From Terrisporobacter mayombei (GTDB taxonomy: Bacteria > Bacillota > Clostridia > Peptostreptococcales > Peptostreptococcaceae): a DNA stretch of 64,000 nt. The notes under the pieces were generated by a model that searched no databases, had not been told where the DNA came from, and saw only the letters and a list, made by a program, of their open reading frames with translations. A program made the position numbers and the translations under genes. Below, one piece after another: positions 25,918 to 34,785 of this stretch (its first letter is position 1; each line of letters starts with the position of its first letter). The stretch is taken from the NCBI RefSeq assembly GCF_020748465.1, contig NZ_JAHZMP010000002.1:744001-808000 (forward strand). Direction: 5' to 3'.

Positions 25918-27135
25918 ATGGAATCATATAGTTACATATTAGATATTGCTTTAATTCTAATTTCTACAAAATTATTTGGCTTAATTTCTAGGAGGTGTCA
26001 AATGCCTCAAGTAGTTGGAGCCTTATTTGCTGGTTTAATTTTAGGGCCAGCAGTTTTAAACATTGTTCATGAAACAGAATTTTTAACTCAGTTAGCTGAG
26101 ATAGGGGTAATACTGTTAATGTTTTTCGCAGGATTGGAAACAGATATAAGTGAGTTGAAACAGTCTGGAAAAGCTTCTTTAGTAACAGCTATTTTAGGAA
26201 TTATAGTTCCACTTGCAGGTGGATTTTTTGTTGCAATGTATTTCAATCGTCATGGATTAATACCATTTGAAGCTAAGGCAAATGCATTTCTTCAAAATAT
26301 ATTTATAGGGACTATTCTTACAGCTACTTCAGTTAGTATTACTGTTGAGACTCTTAAGGAAATGGGAAAATTAAATTCAAAAGTAGGAAATACCATATTA
26401 GGTGCTGCAATTATTGATGATATCCTTGGAATTATTGCACTTACAATAGTTATTAGTTTTGCAAATCCTGATGTACATATTTTTGAAGTTTTATTAAAAA
26501 TATTTTGCTTTTTTATATTTGCTGCAATTGCCAGTGGTATATTTTATTTTATATTCAAAAATTGGCTTGATAAAGATTCAAAACATAAAAGACGTTATGT
26601 AATAGCAGCATTTGCTTTTTGTTTGCTTTTATCGTATATATCAGAAACATATTTTGGTGTGGCAGATATAACAGGTGCATTTATAGCAGGGCTTACTTTA
26701 TCACCTATAAGTAAGAAGTATTATATTGGTGATAAATTAGATACAGTATCCTATGCACTTTTATCACCCATATTTTTTGCAAGTATAGGTTTAAAACTAG
26801 TATTACCTAAAATGACTCCAATGATAATATTATTTGCCATTATTCTTACTATTGTTGCTGTTTTATCAAAAGTAGTAGGTTGTAGTTTAGGCTGCAAATT
26901 GTTTAATTACTCTAATAGTGAATCATTGCAAGTGGGTATTGGCATGGTATCTAGAGGTGAGGTGGCTTTAATTGTTGCTAATAAAGGTTTTAGCGCAGGA
27001 CTAATTAACACCACTGTTTTAGCTCCAATTCTAATCGTGGTTATAGCTACAACCATATTGTCGCCAATATTATTAAAGATGTCATACAATTATGAAATTA
27101 AGAAAAATAAAGAAAAGTTAGATGCAATATCTTAG
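25918..27135 (+). CDS. CPA2-family cation:proton antiporter
   Basis: A 405-residue protein with about 12-13 membrane helices, the KefB/NapA-type exchanger fold. The GVILLMFFAGLETD segment near residues 62-75 and IIDDILGIIAL near 165 hold the paired acidic residues of the ion site (Asp-Asp). There is no RCK/TrkA-N regulatory domain at the C terminus; the chain ends shortly after the last helix in a basic tail. Family role: Na+ or K+ exchange for protons. The specific ion is not deducible. AAAGGGGA precedes the ATG. Confidence 0.88.
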   Translation: MESYSYILDIALILISTKLFGLISRRCQMPQVVGALFAGLILGPAVLNIVHETEFLTQLAEIGVILLMFFAGLETDISELKQSGKASLVTAILGIIVPLAGGFFVAMYFNRHGLIPFEAKANAFLQNIFIGTILTATSVSITVETLKEMGKLNSKVGNTILGAAIIDDILGIIALTIVISFANPDVHIFEVLLKIFCFFIFAAIASGIFYFIFKNWLDKDSKHKRRYVIAAFAFCLLLSYISETYFGVADITGAFIAGLTLSPISKKYYIGDKLDTVSYALLSPIFFASIGLKLVLPKMTPMIILFAIILTIVAVLSKVVGCSLGCKLFNYSNSESLQVGIGMVSRGEVALIVANKGFSAGLINTTVLAPILIVVIATTILSPILLKMSYNYEIKKNKEKLDAIS

Positions 27136-27153
27136 CTATAAATAAAATTAATA

Positions 27154-27197
27154 AAACAAAAACTCTACTTATTGATTAGTAAGTAGAGTTTTTGTTT
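27154..27197. terminator. Bidirectional terminator between antiporter and argG
   Basis: AAACAAAAACTCTACTT (27154-27170) is exactly complementary to 27181-27197, with a 10-base loop. Confidence 0.9.
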
Positions 27198-27207
27198 AAA
27201 GTATTTC

Positions 27208-28413
27208 TTACTTATTATTTTTCTTGTCTTTCATGGCATTAATTTTAAGTGGAAGAGTAAATAAGTTTATAAATCCTTCAGCATCTTTGTGATCGTATAA
27301 CTCACTGTCACCAAATGAAGATATACTTTCATCATATAATGCATTTTCAGTAAATATTCCAGCAGGTTTTATATTTCCCTTGTATAATTTAAGTTTTACT
27401 GATCCTGTTACGTTTTCTTGAGTTTCGTCCATGAATGCTGTTATTGCACTACAAGCCTTTGAATACCATTTACCATTGTATATCAAATCAGCATATTCTA
27501 ATGATAATCTTTGTTTTAAATGAAGAGAATCTTTATCTAGAGTGGCACTTTCTAGGTAGTTATGAGCAGTATATAAAAGTTCTCCTCCTGGAGTTTCATA
27601 TATTCCTCTAGATTTCATTCCAACTAATCTATTTTCTAATATTTCTACTATGCCTATACCATGTTTACATCCTAATTTGTCTAAAGCTTCTAATAATTCA
27701 ATTGGAGATAATTCTTTATTATTAACTTTCTTAGGTACACCTTTATCAAAATATATCTCTACATATTCAGCTACATCACAAGCAGCTTCTGGCGATTGAG
27801 TTTTTTTGTATATGTCCTCCTTATGCTCATTTTGTAAGCACTCTATATCTCCACCTTCTGTTGATACATGGAATAAGTTATCATCAACAGAATAAATTTT
27901 TTCTTTCGTAGCTACTACTTGTATATTATGTGACTGAGCATAATCTATAGCATCTTCTCTAGATTTTATATCCCACATTCTCCAAGGTGCTATAACTTTT
28001 ATTGATGGGTCAAGTGCTGCTATAGTACCTTCAAAACGAACTTGGTCATTTCCTTTTCCTGTACATCCGTGGCAAATATACTTAGCACCTTCTTTATGAG
28101 CTATTTCAACTAATTTTTTTGCTATTATTGGTCTTGCTAAAGCAGTTCCAAGTAAATATCTTCCTTCATATTTTGTTTCTGCTTTAATAGCAGCATAAAT
28201 TGTTGTAGTTATAAACTCTTCTTTTAAATCTTCACAATAAGCTTTTATTGCACCGCTAGCTATAGCCTTATCATGTATTTTATCCATATCATCCTCTTGG
28301 CCTACGTTGGCACAAACAGCAATTACATCAATATCATAGTTTTCTTTAAGCCATGGTATTATTATAGATGTATCTAATCCACCTGAGTATGCTAGTACTA
28401 CTTTTTCTTTCAT
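27208..28413 (-). CDS. argG: Argininosuccinate synthase
   Basis: A 401-residue ATP-dependent synthase joining citrulline and aspartate. The P-loop AYSGGLDTS is at residues 8-16, and [24 protein letters not shown] and [10 protein letters not shown] are the expected ArgG segments. Length is normal. ATG 28413 follows AAGGGGGAT; the frame also extends nine codons upstream. It is preceded by a T-box leader and a canonical promoter. Argininosuccinate lyase is not next to it, which is unusual, as argG and argH are often paired. Confidence 0.97.
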   Translation of the reverse strand: MKEKVVLAYSGGLDTSIIIPWLKENYDIDVIAVCANVGQEDDMDKIHDKAIASGAIKAYCEDLKEEFITTTIYAAIKAETKYEGRYLLGTALARPIIAKKLVEIAHKEGAKYICHGCTGKGNDQVRFEGTIAALDPSIKVIAPWRMWDIKSREDAIDYAQSHNIQVVATKEKIYSVDDNLFHVSTEGGDIECLQNEHKEDIYKKTQSPEAACDVAEYVEIYFDKGVPKKVNNKELSPIELLEALDKLGCKHGIGIVEILENRLVGMKSRGIYETPGGELLYTAHNYLESATLDKDSLHLKQRLSLEYADLIYNGKWYSKACSAITAFMDETQENVTGSVKLKLYKGNIKPAGIFTENALYDESISSFGDSELYDHKDAEGFINLFTLPLKINAMKDKKNNK

Positions 28414-28449
28414 AGTTATTATCCCCCTTCTTATTCCCATTGTTTAATT

Positions 28450-28745
28450 TTTACAATAAAAAAAGTCCCTTGGATTTAATCCAAGAGACGAATTTACCGC
28501 GTTACCACTCTAATTAATAAAATTCACTGTGTTCATATCGCCAACGATATATCTTCGTTATCACTTCAGATAAATCCGTTGCTCAAAAATTCGCTAGAAT
28601 CTTATTCACTCTTCCTTTTAAGGCAAGGCCACCTATTATCATACTATTATTTCAGATAATCTTCTCCAAAGCTCTATTCACTTAAAGTATATTATTAGGC
28701 TTCCACCATTCCCAATTCTCTGTAAATACAATCTTTAAGTTACTT
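28450..28745 (-). promoter_or_regulatory. T-box leader of argG
   Basis: On the minus strand the leader has Stem I features (AGAGAATTGGGAATGGTGGAAGCC, read 28722 down to 28699; the leader start is near 28745), the T-box sequence AGAGTGGTAACGCGG (28511-28497) and an intrinsic terminator at 28491-28457 with a T run. The competing antiterminator would use the T-box bases. Uncharged tRNA binding would favour readthrough into argG. The specifier codon is uncertain: pairing of TATTTACAGA with TCTGAAATA at the base of Stem I places it near GAAGATTATC, where ATT or AGA could be read. AGA (Arg) fits the gene; ATT (Ile) would not. Confidence 0.88.
28457..28491 (-). terminator. Attenuator terminator of the argG T-box
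   Basis: GTCTCTTGGATT pairs with AATCCAAGGGAC around a two-base turn and is followed by seven T on the minus strand. Confidence 0.88.
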
Positions 28746-28788
28746 CTCTTTTTCACTGAATTTTGTGTATTCAATTTAATATGTTTAA

Positions 28789-28817
28789 ATAATAGTTGAA
28801 TTTCTAATCGTTGTCAA
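28789..28817 (-). promoter_or_regulatory. Sigma-A promoter of the argG leader
   Basis: On the minus strand TTGACA (28817-28812), a 17-base spacer and TATTAT (28794-28789). The start point would be near 28782, giving about 40 bases before Stem I. The -35 box abuts the stop codon of the upstream GNAT gene. Confidence 0.75.
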
Positions 28818-29252
28818 CTATTCTAAAGATTTTTTTAAAAAGTATCTTTTGTGGTTTTTAGGACATTCATCTAAAACACCAAATATTTCATAGCCATTTT
28901 TTATATAAAAATCCTTAGCTTGAAAATCAAAAGTATCTAAATGAATTAAATTACATTTTTCTTCTTTTCCTAGTTTTTCTATTTCAAGTAGTAATTTTTC
29001 TCCAAGACCACAACTTCTGTAGTTTTCATCAATCCAAAGTGCATCAATGTAAATTACATTCCAACAATACATTTTGGCAAGAATTCCCCCAACTATTTCT
29101 TTATTATCATTTTCTATTATTTTGTTTAGCCACACATAAGCTACTTCTTGTGTTTGTGGCACTTTTGATAAATTATATTCTACTAGTTTTTCAATTATAT
29201 AATCAGAGTCTTTATCACTCCCATTTTTTATAATTAAATTATTCAAATACAT
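28818..29252 (-). CDS. GNAT acetyltransferase
   Basis: A 144-residue single-domain GNAT protein. Motif A is WIDENYRSCGLGEKLLLEIE (acetyl-CoA loop near residue 76-83), followed by HLDTFDFQAKDFYIKNGYEIFGVL with the closing motif B Tyr. Substrate unknown. The ATG at 29252 directly abuts GGGGGG; the TTG two codons on (29246) has a better spacing and may be used. It lies 12 bases after truA and probably shares its transcript. Confidence 0.82.
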   Translation of the reverse strand: MYLNNLIIKNGSDKDSDYIIEKLVEYNLSKVPQTQEVAYVWLNKIIENDNKEIVGGILAKMYCWNVIYIDALWIDENYRSCGLGEKLLLEIEKLGKEEKCNLIHLDTFDFQAKDFYIKNGYEIFGVLDECPKNHKRYFLKKSLE

Positions 29253-29264
29253 CCCCCCACAGAA

Positions 29265-30002
29265 TTAATATTGAACTTTAAATAAATATAGACCTTTTGC
29301 TGGTGCTGTTTCTGGAGCTACTTTTCTGCCTTTAGCTTCTAAGATTTCTTTTATATCCGTAGGATTTAATTTGCGATGTCCTGCATCTATTAAAGTTCCA
29401 ACAATTATTCTCACCATGTTATATAAGAATCCATCACCTTTTACATAGATTTCAATCATGTTATCTTTTTCTACTATATCAATAGATTCAATGCTTCTAA
29501 TATTACTTTTCTTTTTTGATTTTGAAGAAGCGAAGCTGGAAAAATCATGTTCTCCAATTAAATAAGTGCTCGCTTCTTTCATAAGATCTAAATTTAATTT
29601 TTTATTTATATGAGCTGAGTACTTTCTAAAAAATGGATTATGGAACTTATTGTTATCTATTTTGTATAAATAAACTTTAGATTTAGCATTGTATCTAGAG
29701 TGAAATCTATCTTCAACTTCTTCAATACTTTTTATAACTATAGATTCAGGTAAATATTTATATAAATATTTTTGTATTTTTTCAACTGACTCATTGCAAT
29801 TAGTTTTAAAGTTTACAACTTGACCCATGGCATGAACACCCATATCTGTTCTTCCAGAACCTATTATTTCAACATTTTCATCTGTAAGTTTACAAAGAAC
29901 ATCTTCTATTTTCCCTTGTACAGTATTATCATTGTCTTTTAATCTTTGGAAGCCTTTAAAGTTACTTCCATCGTATTGTACTATCATTTTTATATTTCTC
30001 AT
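29265..30002 (-). CDS. truA: tRNA pseudouridine(38-40) synthase TruA
   Basis: A 245-residue pseudouridine synthase acting on the anticodon stem-loop. The catalytic Asp is in GSGRTDMGVHA (near residue 53), with FHSRYNAKSKVYLY and FLYNMVRIIVG as further family segments. Length is normal for TruA. It is the second gene after the SNF2 helicase and is followed by a GNAT gene. Confidence 0.97.
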   Translation of the reverse strand: MRNIKMIVQYDGSNFKGFQRLKDNDNTVQGKIEDVLCKLTDENVEIIGSGRTDMGVHAMGQVVNFKTNCNESVEKIQKYLYKYLPESIVIKSIEEVEDRFHSRYNAKSKVYLYKIDNNKFHNPFFRKYSAHINKKLNLDLMKEASTYLIGEHDFSSFASSKSKKKSNIRSIESIDIVEKDNMIEIYVKGDGFLYNMVRIIVGTLIDAGHRKLNPTDIKEILEAKGRKVAPETAPAKGLYLFKVQY

Positions 30003-30049
30003 TATTATTTTTCCTTTTGAATAAAATTTGTTATTTCATTATACTTAAT

Positions 30050-33000
30050 TTATCTTATTAAATCAATTAATTCTTCTTCTGACAAACTACTTAGTATATT
30101 AGTGTTGTTTAAGTTTCCGTCAATCATATCATGAATTAATTCTGATTTTTTTTGCTGTAATTCCATTATTTTTTCTTCTATTGTTCCTTTTGCAATTAAC
30201 TTTATAACTTCCACTACTTGTTTTTGACCAATTCTATGGGCTCTATCACTTGCTTGATTTTGTACAGATGGATTCCACCATGGATCAAAGTGTATTACTG
30301 TATTGGCAGATGTTAAATTCAAACCAGTTCCTCCAGCTTTAAGTGATATTAAAAATACTCTTATTTCTTCATTATTGTTGAAGCTATCCACTAAAGTTAT
30401 TCTATCCTTAGCAGGAGTACTTCCATCTAAATAATAAAAGCTGATTTTATTTTTGTTTAGTTTTTTGCCTATGTTTTTTAAGACAGAGGTAAATTGAGAG
30501 AAAACTAAAATTTTGTTGTCTTTTTCAATATAATCTTTTATTATTTCTAAACAAGTATCAGTCTTTGCGCTTTTTCCCTTGTATCCTTCCACAATTATGC
30601 TTGGATCTAAGCACAGTTGTCTAAGTTTTGTAAGATAAGAAAATATGGTAATCTTATTTTTTACATCTCTTTTTTCTTCTAACCTTCTTTTTATTTCTTC
30701 CACATATATACCGTAGGTATTTCTTTGTGTTTTGCCCATTTCTACATAAAACTCTTTTTCTATTTTAGGCGGAAGCTCTTTAATAACTTGTTCCTTTGTT
30801 CTACGAAGTATAAATGGTTTTATCATTCTTTTTAAATTTTCTACTTGGTTAACATCTTTTATAAATATGGCATTAAATTTAGTTAAACTATATAAATACC
30901 CTGGCATAATAAAATCAAATATAGACCAAAGCTCCATCAAGTTATTTTCTATAGGAGTTCCAGTTAAAGCAAATTTATTACTTGCTCTTATGGCTTTTAC
31001 AGCATCAGTAGAAGAAGCTAGAGGGTTTTTTATATTTTGAGCTTCGTCTATAATACAATAATCAAATTGAAGCTTTTCATATTCTTCTAAATCATTTCTA
31101 AGAGAACCATAAGTTGTTAGTATAACATTAAAGTCATTAGTGTTTTTAATTATATTTAATCTGTCTTTTTTCAATCCATGACTAATTCCCACTGATAAAG
31201 ATGGTGCAAATTTTTCGAATTCACTTTTCCAATTGTGAATTAGTGATGTAGGTGTTACTATTAAAGTTTTTTTATCTTTTTTGTTTAATAAAAAGGCAAT
31301 TGTTTGTATTGTTTTACCTAGCCCCATTTCATCAGCTAAAATTCCACCAAAACCTAAATAATTTAAAGTTTCAAACCAGCTAAGAGAATCAACTTGGTAA
31401 TCTCGTAGGGTTGCATGAAGGTCTTTTGGAATCTTGATTTCTTTTTTTTCCATACTTCTGAATTTCTCAATAATATTATTAGTATTTTCAATTCCAGAAA
31501 TATAGGGTAGTTTTTTCTCCGTAAGGAGATGATTAATAAACATTGCTTTACTTGAGTGTATTTTCATGTTTTTTATATTATCAGTAAAACCTAAACTCTC
31601 CATTAATTTAAACATTTCTTTAGTTTGGTTGTCTTCTAAATTTATAAAGTCTCCATCACCTAATTTATAAAATCTTTTTTGATTTTTAAATGCTTTTATA
31701 ATGTTTTTATATTCTTTTGAATCCACTCCCTCTATTTCAAAATTAAAATCTAGGTAATGATTAATTTCTTCTCCAAGACCAACTCTAAAAGCTGAAGAAT
31801 TGTGAATTTTTCTTTCTTTAAGTTTATCTGAATAATACACTTCTCCAATATTTTTAAGACTATTAATGTCTCTATTTAAAAAGTCATATAGTTGATTATC
31901 GTTTCCTTTAAATACATATTTATCTTTATCTTTTTCAAAAAAGTTGGAATATAATCTATAAATGCCTTCCTTTTCTTTTTCAAAGTCTTTTATAATAAAT
32001 TTATTATTGTCTTCATCGTAAGAGAAGACTATTTTGCAAGTTACATTGCTATCTTCCAAATCAAAAAAGTATTTTATCTTTAATTCTTTGGAAACATTAT
32101 CTTTTATCCTATCATCTACAATCACTCTATCACAGATATTTTCTATTTTAGGTATCATGTCACTTAAGACTTGACTAACATTTTCTAATGGGAAGCTTAC
32201 TTCTTTAAATTCATTTAGTACAGAGTGAAGCTTTTTATAATATATACCATTTTCGCTATTTAACAAGTATATATCTCCTTTGTAAAATACCACATCACCT
32301 TTTAATGATAGAGGAAAAGGAAGATTATCTTCACATTTTAGTATGGCTTCATTGTTATTCAATTCAAAACTTATATCTACTGGAATATTACTTTCAATAA
32401 CACTTGGGCTATAGTGCATATTTCTAAATTTAAAGTCAAATGTTCTATAAGAAAGTGCTTCAAATAATCTTCTAACATTGGAGCCTTTAACAGTTAAATA
32501 TTTAAAATTTTTCTGTGGTGAGTTATATGATAAATCCATTCCGTACTCTTCTATAATTTGAACTATTTTTTCATCTTCATATTCAAAATAATTATTTACT
32601 GGATTGTATAAAAAATCAATACCAAATATTAAATCCTTTGATTCAATTCTAGAGTAAGCAAATTCCTTTAAATCTTTCATAACGTACATCTTATCTATAC
32701 CTAGTTTAAAGTCGCAAGATATACCATTATCACCAACATACTCTACCCTAACATCTAATTTAACTTTTTCTCTTTCATTACTTTTGAAGTAGTCTAATAA
32801 TTCTTTATTAATATAATTTTTATTTCTTTTTATTTTATTATCATTTTTTAATACAATAGTTGTCTGTTTTAAATTGCTAATTACATCTGATTTTAATAAA
32901 TTAATTACATATAAAGATGAAGCTACAATATGTTTACATATAACATTATTGCTATCGGAACCTCTTTTTTTATAGTCTTCACAAGTACAAATTGTATTTA

Positions 33001-33214
33001 ATATTTCTTTATTATTTAGATCTATTGTAATTTCCGGATAATACAAGATATTGTAATTAGCGGAAGCTACTTTTCCATCAATATTTAAAATTTTATCTTC
33101 ATTATTATATTTAATTTCTTGTACATATCCATCTTTGTAATACTCTTGTCCCCTACTTAACCTTAGTTTGTCAGTATTATTAATCAATATATCATTTACT
33201 ATTTTAAAGTCCAT
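30050..33214 (-). CDS. SWIM-domain SNF2-family helicase
   Basis: A 1054-residue protein. N-terminal SWIM zinc finger (CTCEDYKK near 75, ending CKHIVAS near 92), a long middle region typical of the bacterial SNF2-associated domain (about 110-560), then the SNF2 ATPase: Walker A DEMGLGKTIQT near 630, DEAQNIKN, GTPIENN, and the helicase C half with QASDRAHRIGQ near 1000. Such proteins are common in clostridia, and their role, presumably remodelling of DNA-bound complexes, is unproven. A weak AGGTGAG site precedes the ATG. Confidence 0.92.
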   Translation of the reverse strand: MDFKIVNDILINNTDKLRLSRGQEYYKDGYVQEIKYNNEDKILNIDGKVASANYNILYYPEITIDLNNKEILNTICTCEDYKKRGSDSNNVICKHIVASSLYVINLLKSDVISNLKQTTIVLKNDNKIKRNKNYINKELLDYFKSNEREKVKLDVRVEYVGDNGISCDFKLGIDKMYVMKDLKEFAYSRIESKDLIFGIDFLYNPVNNYFEYEDEKIVQIIEEYGMDLSYNSPQKNFKYLTVKGSNVRRLFEALSYRTFDFKFRNMHYSPSVIESNIPVDISFELNNNEAILKCEDNLPFPLSLKGDVVFYKGDIYLLNSENGIYYKKLHSVLNEFKEVSFPLENVSQVLSDMIPKIENICDRVIVDDRIKDNVSKELKIKYFFDLEDSNVTCKIVFSYDEDNNKFIIKDFEKEKEGIYRLYSNFFEKDKDKYVFKGNDNQLYDFLNRDINSLKNIGEVYYSDKLKERKIHNSSAFRVGLGEEINHYLDFNFEIEGVDSKEYKNIIKAFKNQKRFYKLGDGDFINLEDNQTKEMFKLMESLGFTDNIKNMKIHSSKAMFINHLLTEKKLPYISGIENTNNIIEKFRSMEKKEIKIPKDLHATLRDYQVDSLSWFETLNYLGFGGILADEMGLGKTIQTIAFLLNKKDKKTLIVTPTSLIHNWKSEFEKFAPSLSVGISHGLKKDRLNIIKNTNDFNVILTTYGSLRNDLEEYEKLQFDYCIIDEAQNIKNPLASSTDAVKAIRASNKFALTGTPIENNLMELWSIFDFIMPGYLYSLTKFNAIFIKDVNQVENLKRMIKPFILRRTKEQVIKELPPKIEKEFYVEMGKTQRNTYGIYVEEIKRRLEEKRDVKNKITIFSYLTKLRQLCLDPSIIVEGYKGKSAKTDTCLEIIKDYIEKDNKILVFSQFTSVLKNIGKKLNKNKISFYYLDGSTPAKDRITLVDSFNNNEEIRVFLISLKAGGTGLNLTSANTVIHFDPWWNPSVQNQASDRAHRIGQKQVVEVIKLIAKGTIEEKIMELQQKKSELIHDMIDGNLNNTNILSSLSEEELIDLIR

Positions 33215-33384
33215 TTTCTCACCTGTTTCTAAGTATTATAAACTTTATTATATTACGGTTATAAATCTACTTCAATGACATAAGAAAAATAAAGCTAGCT
33301 AAATCATTGAAATATCAATAGTTTATGCTTATAAAAAAAATTTATAGGCATAATAAAAATATAATTTTATAAGGAGTGATTTTT

Positions 33385-33819
33385 ATGCCAAATGAAGATA
33401 CTATAAAACTATTAAAAGAGTGTTATGCTGGAGCTAAGATGGGCATTGATGGAATAAGTAGAGTTATAAATAAAACTGAAAATAAAAAACTAAAGTCTTT
33501 ACTGCAAAAATATTTAAAAGATCATGAAAGATTGGAAGAAAAAATACAAGCAGAATTGAAAAAGTTTAAAGATGAAGAGAAGGACCCTAATCCTTTGGCG
33601 AAAGCCATGTCATGGGTCAAAATTAATGTGAAGCTTATTAAAGGTGAACATGACAAAGTAATTGCTGATTTAATGACTGAAGGATGTAGTATGGGTATTA
33701 AATCTATTTGTAAATATTTAAATGAATATAGTGGTGCAATGGAAGGCATTAAAGTGTTGTGTTATGACTTAGTTGAAATAGAAGAAAATTTTTCAAAAGA
33801 CCTTCGCAAGTTTTTATAA
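33385..33819 (+). CDS. Helical DUF2383/ferritin-like small protein
   Basis: A 144-residue, all-helical, charged protein beginning MPNEDTIKLLKECYAGAKMGID. The four-helix pattern with paired acidic residues resembles the PA2169/DUF2383 group of ferritin-like proteins, but clear ExxH metal sites are not seen, so the name is tentative. ATG 33385 is chosen since AAGGAG lies upstream; GTG 33376 overlaps that site. No operon partner. Confidence 0.65.
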   Translation: MPNEDTIKLLKECYAGAKMGIDGISRVINKTENKKLKSLLQKYLKDHERLEEKIQAELKKFKDEEKDPNPLAKAMSWVKINVKLIKGEHDKVIADLMTEGCSMGIKSICKYLNEYSGAMEGIKVLCYDLVEIEENFSKDLRKFL

Positions 33820-33881
33820 ATATTTATAAAAGATGTAGTAATTTTTATTAATACACAATAATATATAAGTATAGAAACACT

Positions 33882-33995
33882 AAATAGTAACTTATCTAAT
33901 TGATCGGAAAGATAAATTACTATTAAATATGTTTTCTCCGTTTTATATAATAAACGGTGTGGTGACTCATGGAGAATCATTAAAACATATATACA
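33882..33995 (+). ncRNA. Structured leader or small RNA before the UppS-like gene
   Basis: Two hairpins precede a strong terminator. The first pairs AATAGTAA.TTATCT with AGATAA.TTACTATT (33882-33923). The second has the outer stem ATATGTTTT/AAAACATAT (33927 to 33992), an inner TTCTCC/GGAGAA and a CCGTTT/AAACGG hairpin, giving a three-way-like fold with conserved-looking GGTGTGGTGACTCATGG. It ends in the terminator 33996-34029, and a third stem (34037-34047 / 34070-34080) lies before the gene's Shine-Dalgarno. The layout is that of a riboswitch or attenuator, but I recognise no known family and it could be a stand-alone small RNA. Confidence 0.4.
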
Positions 33996-34029
33996 CAGAA
34001 AAATCCCCATTTTTATGGGGATTTTTCTG
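33996..34029 (+). terminator. Terminator before the UppS-like gene
   Basis: CAGAAAAATCCCCAT pairs with ATGGGGATTTTTCTG (15 bp, four-base loop). The T-rich part lies inside the stem. It lies about 70 bases before the uppS-like start, suitable for attenuation. Confidence 0.88.
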
Positions 34030-34096
34030 CCTTAAGTTTAAGTTATTACTATTTTGGGAAGAATAAATAAATAACTTAAATACATATGGAGGCCTT

Positions 34097-34741
34097 ATGA
34101 GAGTACCAAAACATATAGGAATTATACCAGATGGAAATAGACGCTGGGCAGTTAGTAATAATTTATCAAAAGAAAAAGGATATGATCATGGAGTTAATCC
34201 AGGTTTACAACTTTTTAAATTATGCCAAAAGGAAAATGTGAAAGAAGTTACTTTCTATGGCTATACTGTGGACAATACAAAGCGACCTACTATTCAAAAA
34301 CAAGCTTTCATAAAAGCTTGCGTTGAATCAGTTATGATTTTGACAAAAGAAGATTGTGAAATTCTAGTTGTAGGAGATACATTTAGTGATACTTTTCCTT
34401 CACAGCTTTTACCCTTTACAAAAGAAAGAATAAAATTTGGCGAAGGTGGAATAAAGGTAAACTTCTTGATTCACTATGGTTGGAGTTGGGACCTAAACTA
34501 TAAGAAAGAATTCTGTCCTCTTGGAAAACATGTAGAAAATAATCTTAAATCAAGAGAAATTTCACGTATTGATCTAATTATTCGCTGGGGCGGAAGAAGA
34601 AGATTAAGTGGATTTTTACCAATCCAATCTGTATATGCAGATTTTTATGTATTAGATGATATGTGGCCAGATTTTAAAGAGCAAGATTTTTATGATGCTT
34701 TAAAATGGTATGATAAACAAGATATTACCCTTGGAGGATAA
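34097..34741 (+). CDS. Divergent cis-prenyltransferase (UppS-like)
   Basis: A 214-residue member of the undecaprenyl diphosphate synthase family. It opens with HIGIIPDGNRRWA, a variant of HxAIIMDGNGRWA that keeps the Asp for Mg2+ and the Arg/Trp, and ends with RWGGRRRLSGFLPIQSVYADFYV and MWPDF, a variant of RTSGExRLSNFLLWQ..YxE. The changes (IPDGNRR; GGRRR for SGEQR; YADF for YxEF) and the short length set it apart from the housekeeping enzyme. The allylic substrate and product length are unknown. It is monocistronic, with structured RNA upstream and its own terminator. Confidence 0.82.
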   Translation: MRVPKHIGIIPDGNRRWAVSNNLSKEKGYDHGVNPGLQLFKLCQKENVKEVTFYGYTVDNTKRPTIQKQAFIKACVESVMILTKEDCEILVVGDTFSDTFPSQLLPFTKERIKFGEGGIKVNFLIHYGWSWDLNYKKEFCPLGKHVENNLKSREISRIDLIIRWGGRRRLSGFLPIQSVYADFYVLDDMWPDFKEQDFYDALKWYDKQDITLGG

Positions 34742-34780
34742 AAAATAAGTGTTTTGCTATTTTGCAAAACACTTATTTTT
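34741..34780. terminator. Terminator between UppS-like gene and sulfite reductase
   Basis: AAAAATAAGTGTTTTGC and GCAAAACACTTATTTTT form a 17-bp perfect stem between convergent genes. Confidence 0.92.
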
Positions 34781-34785
34781 CTGTT

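Noticed and set aside
28457..28760. Dense hairpins upstream of argG as a mobile element
   Set aside because: The AGAGTGGTAACGCGG box, Stem I and attenuator explain them as a T-box leader.
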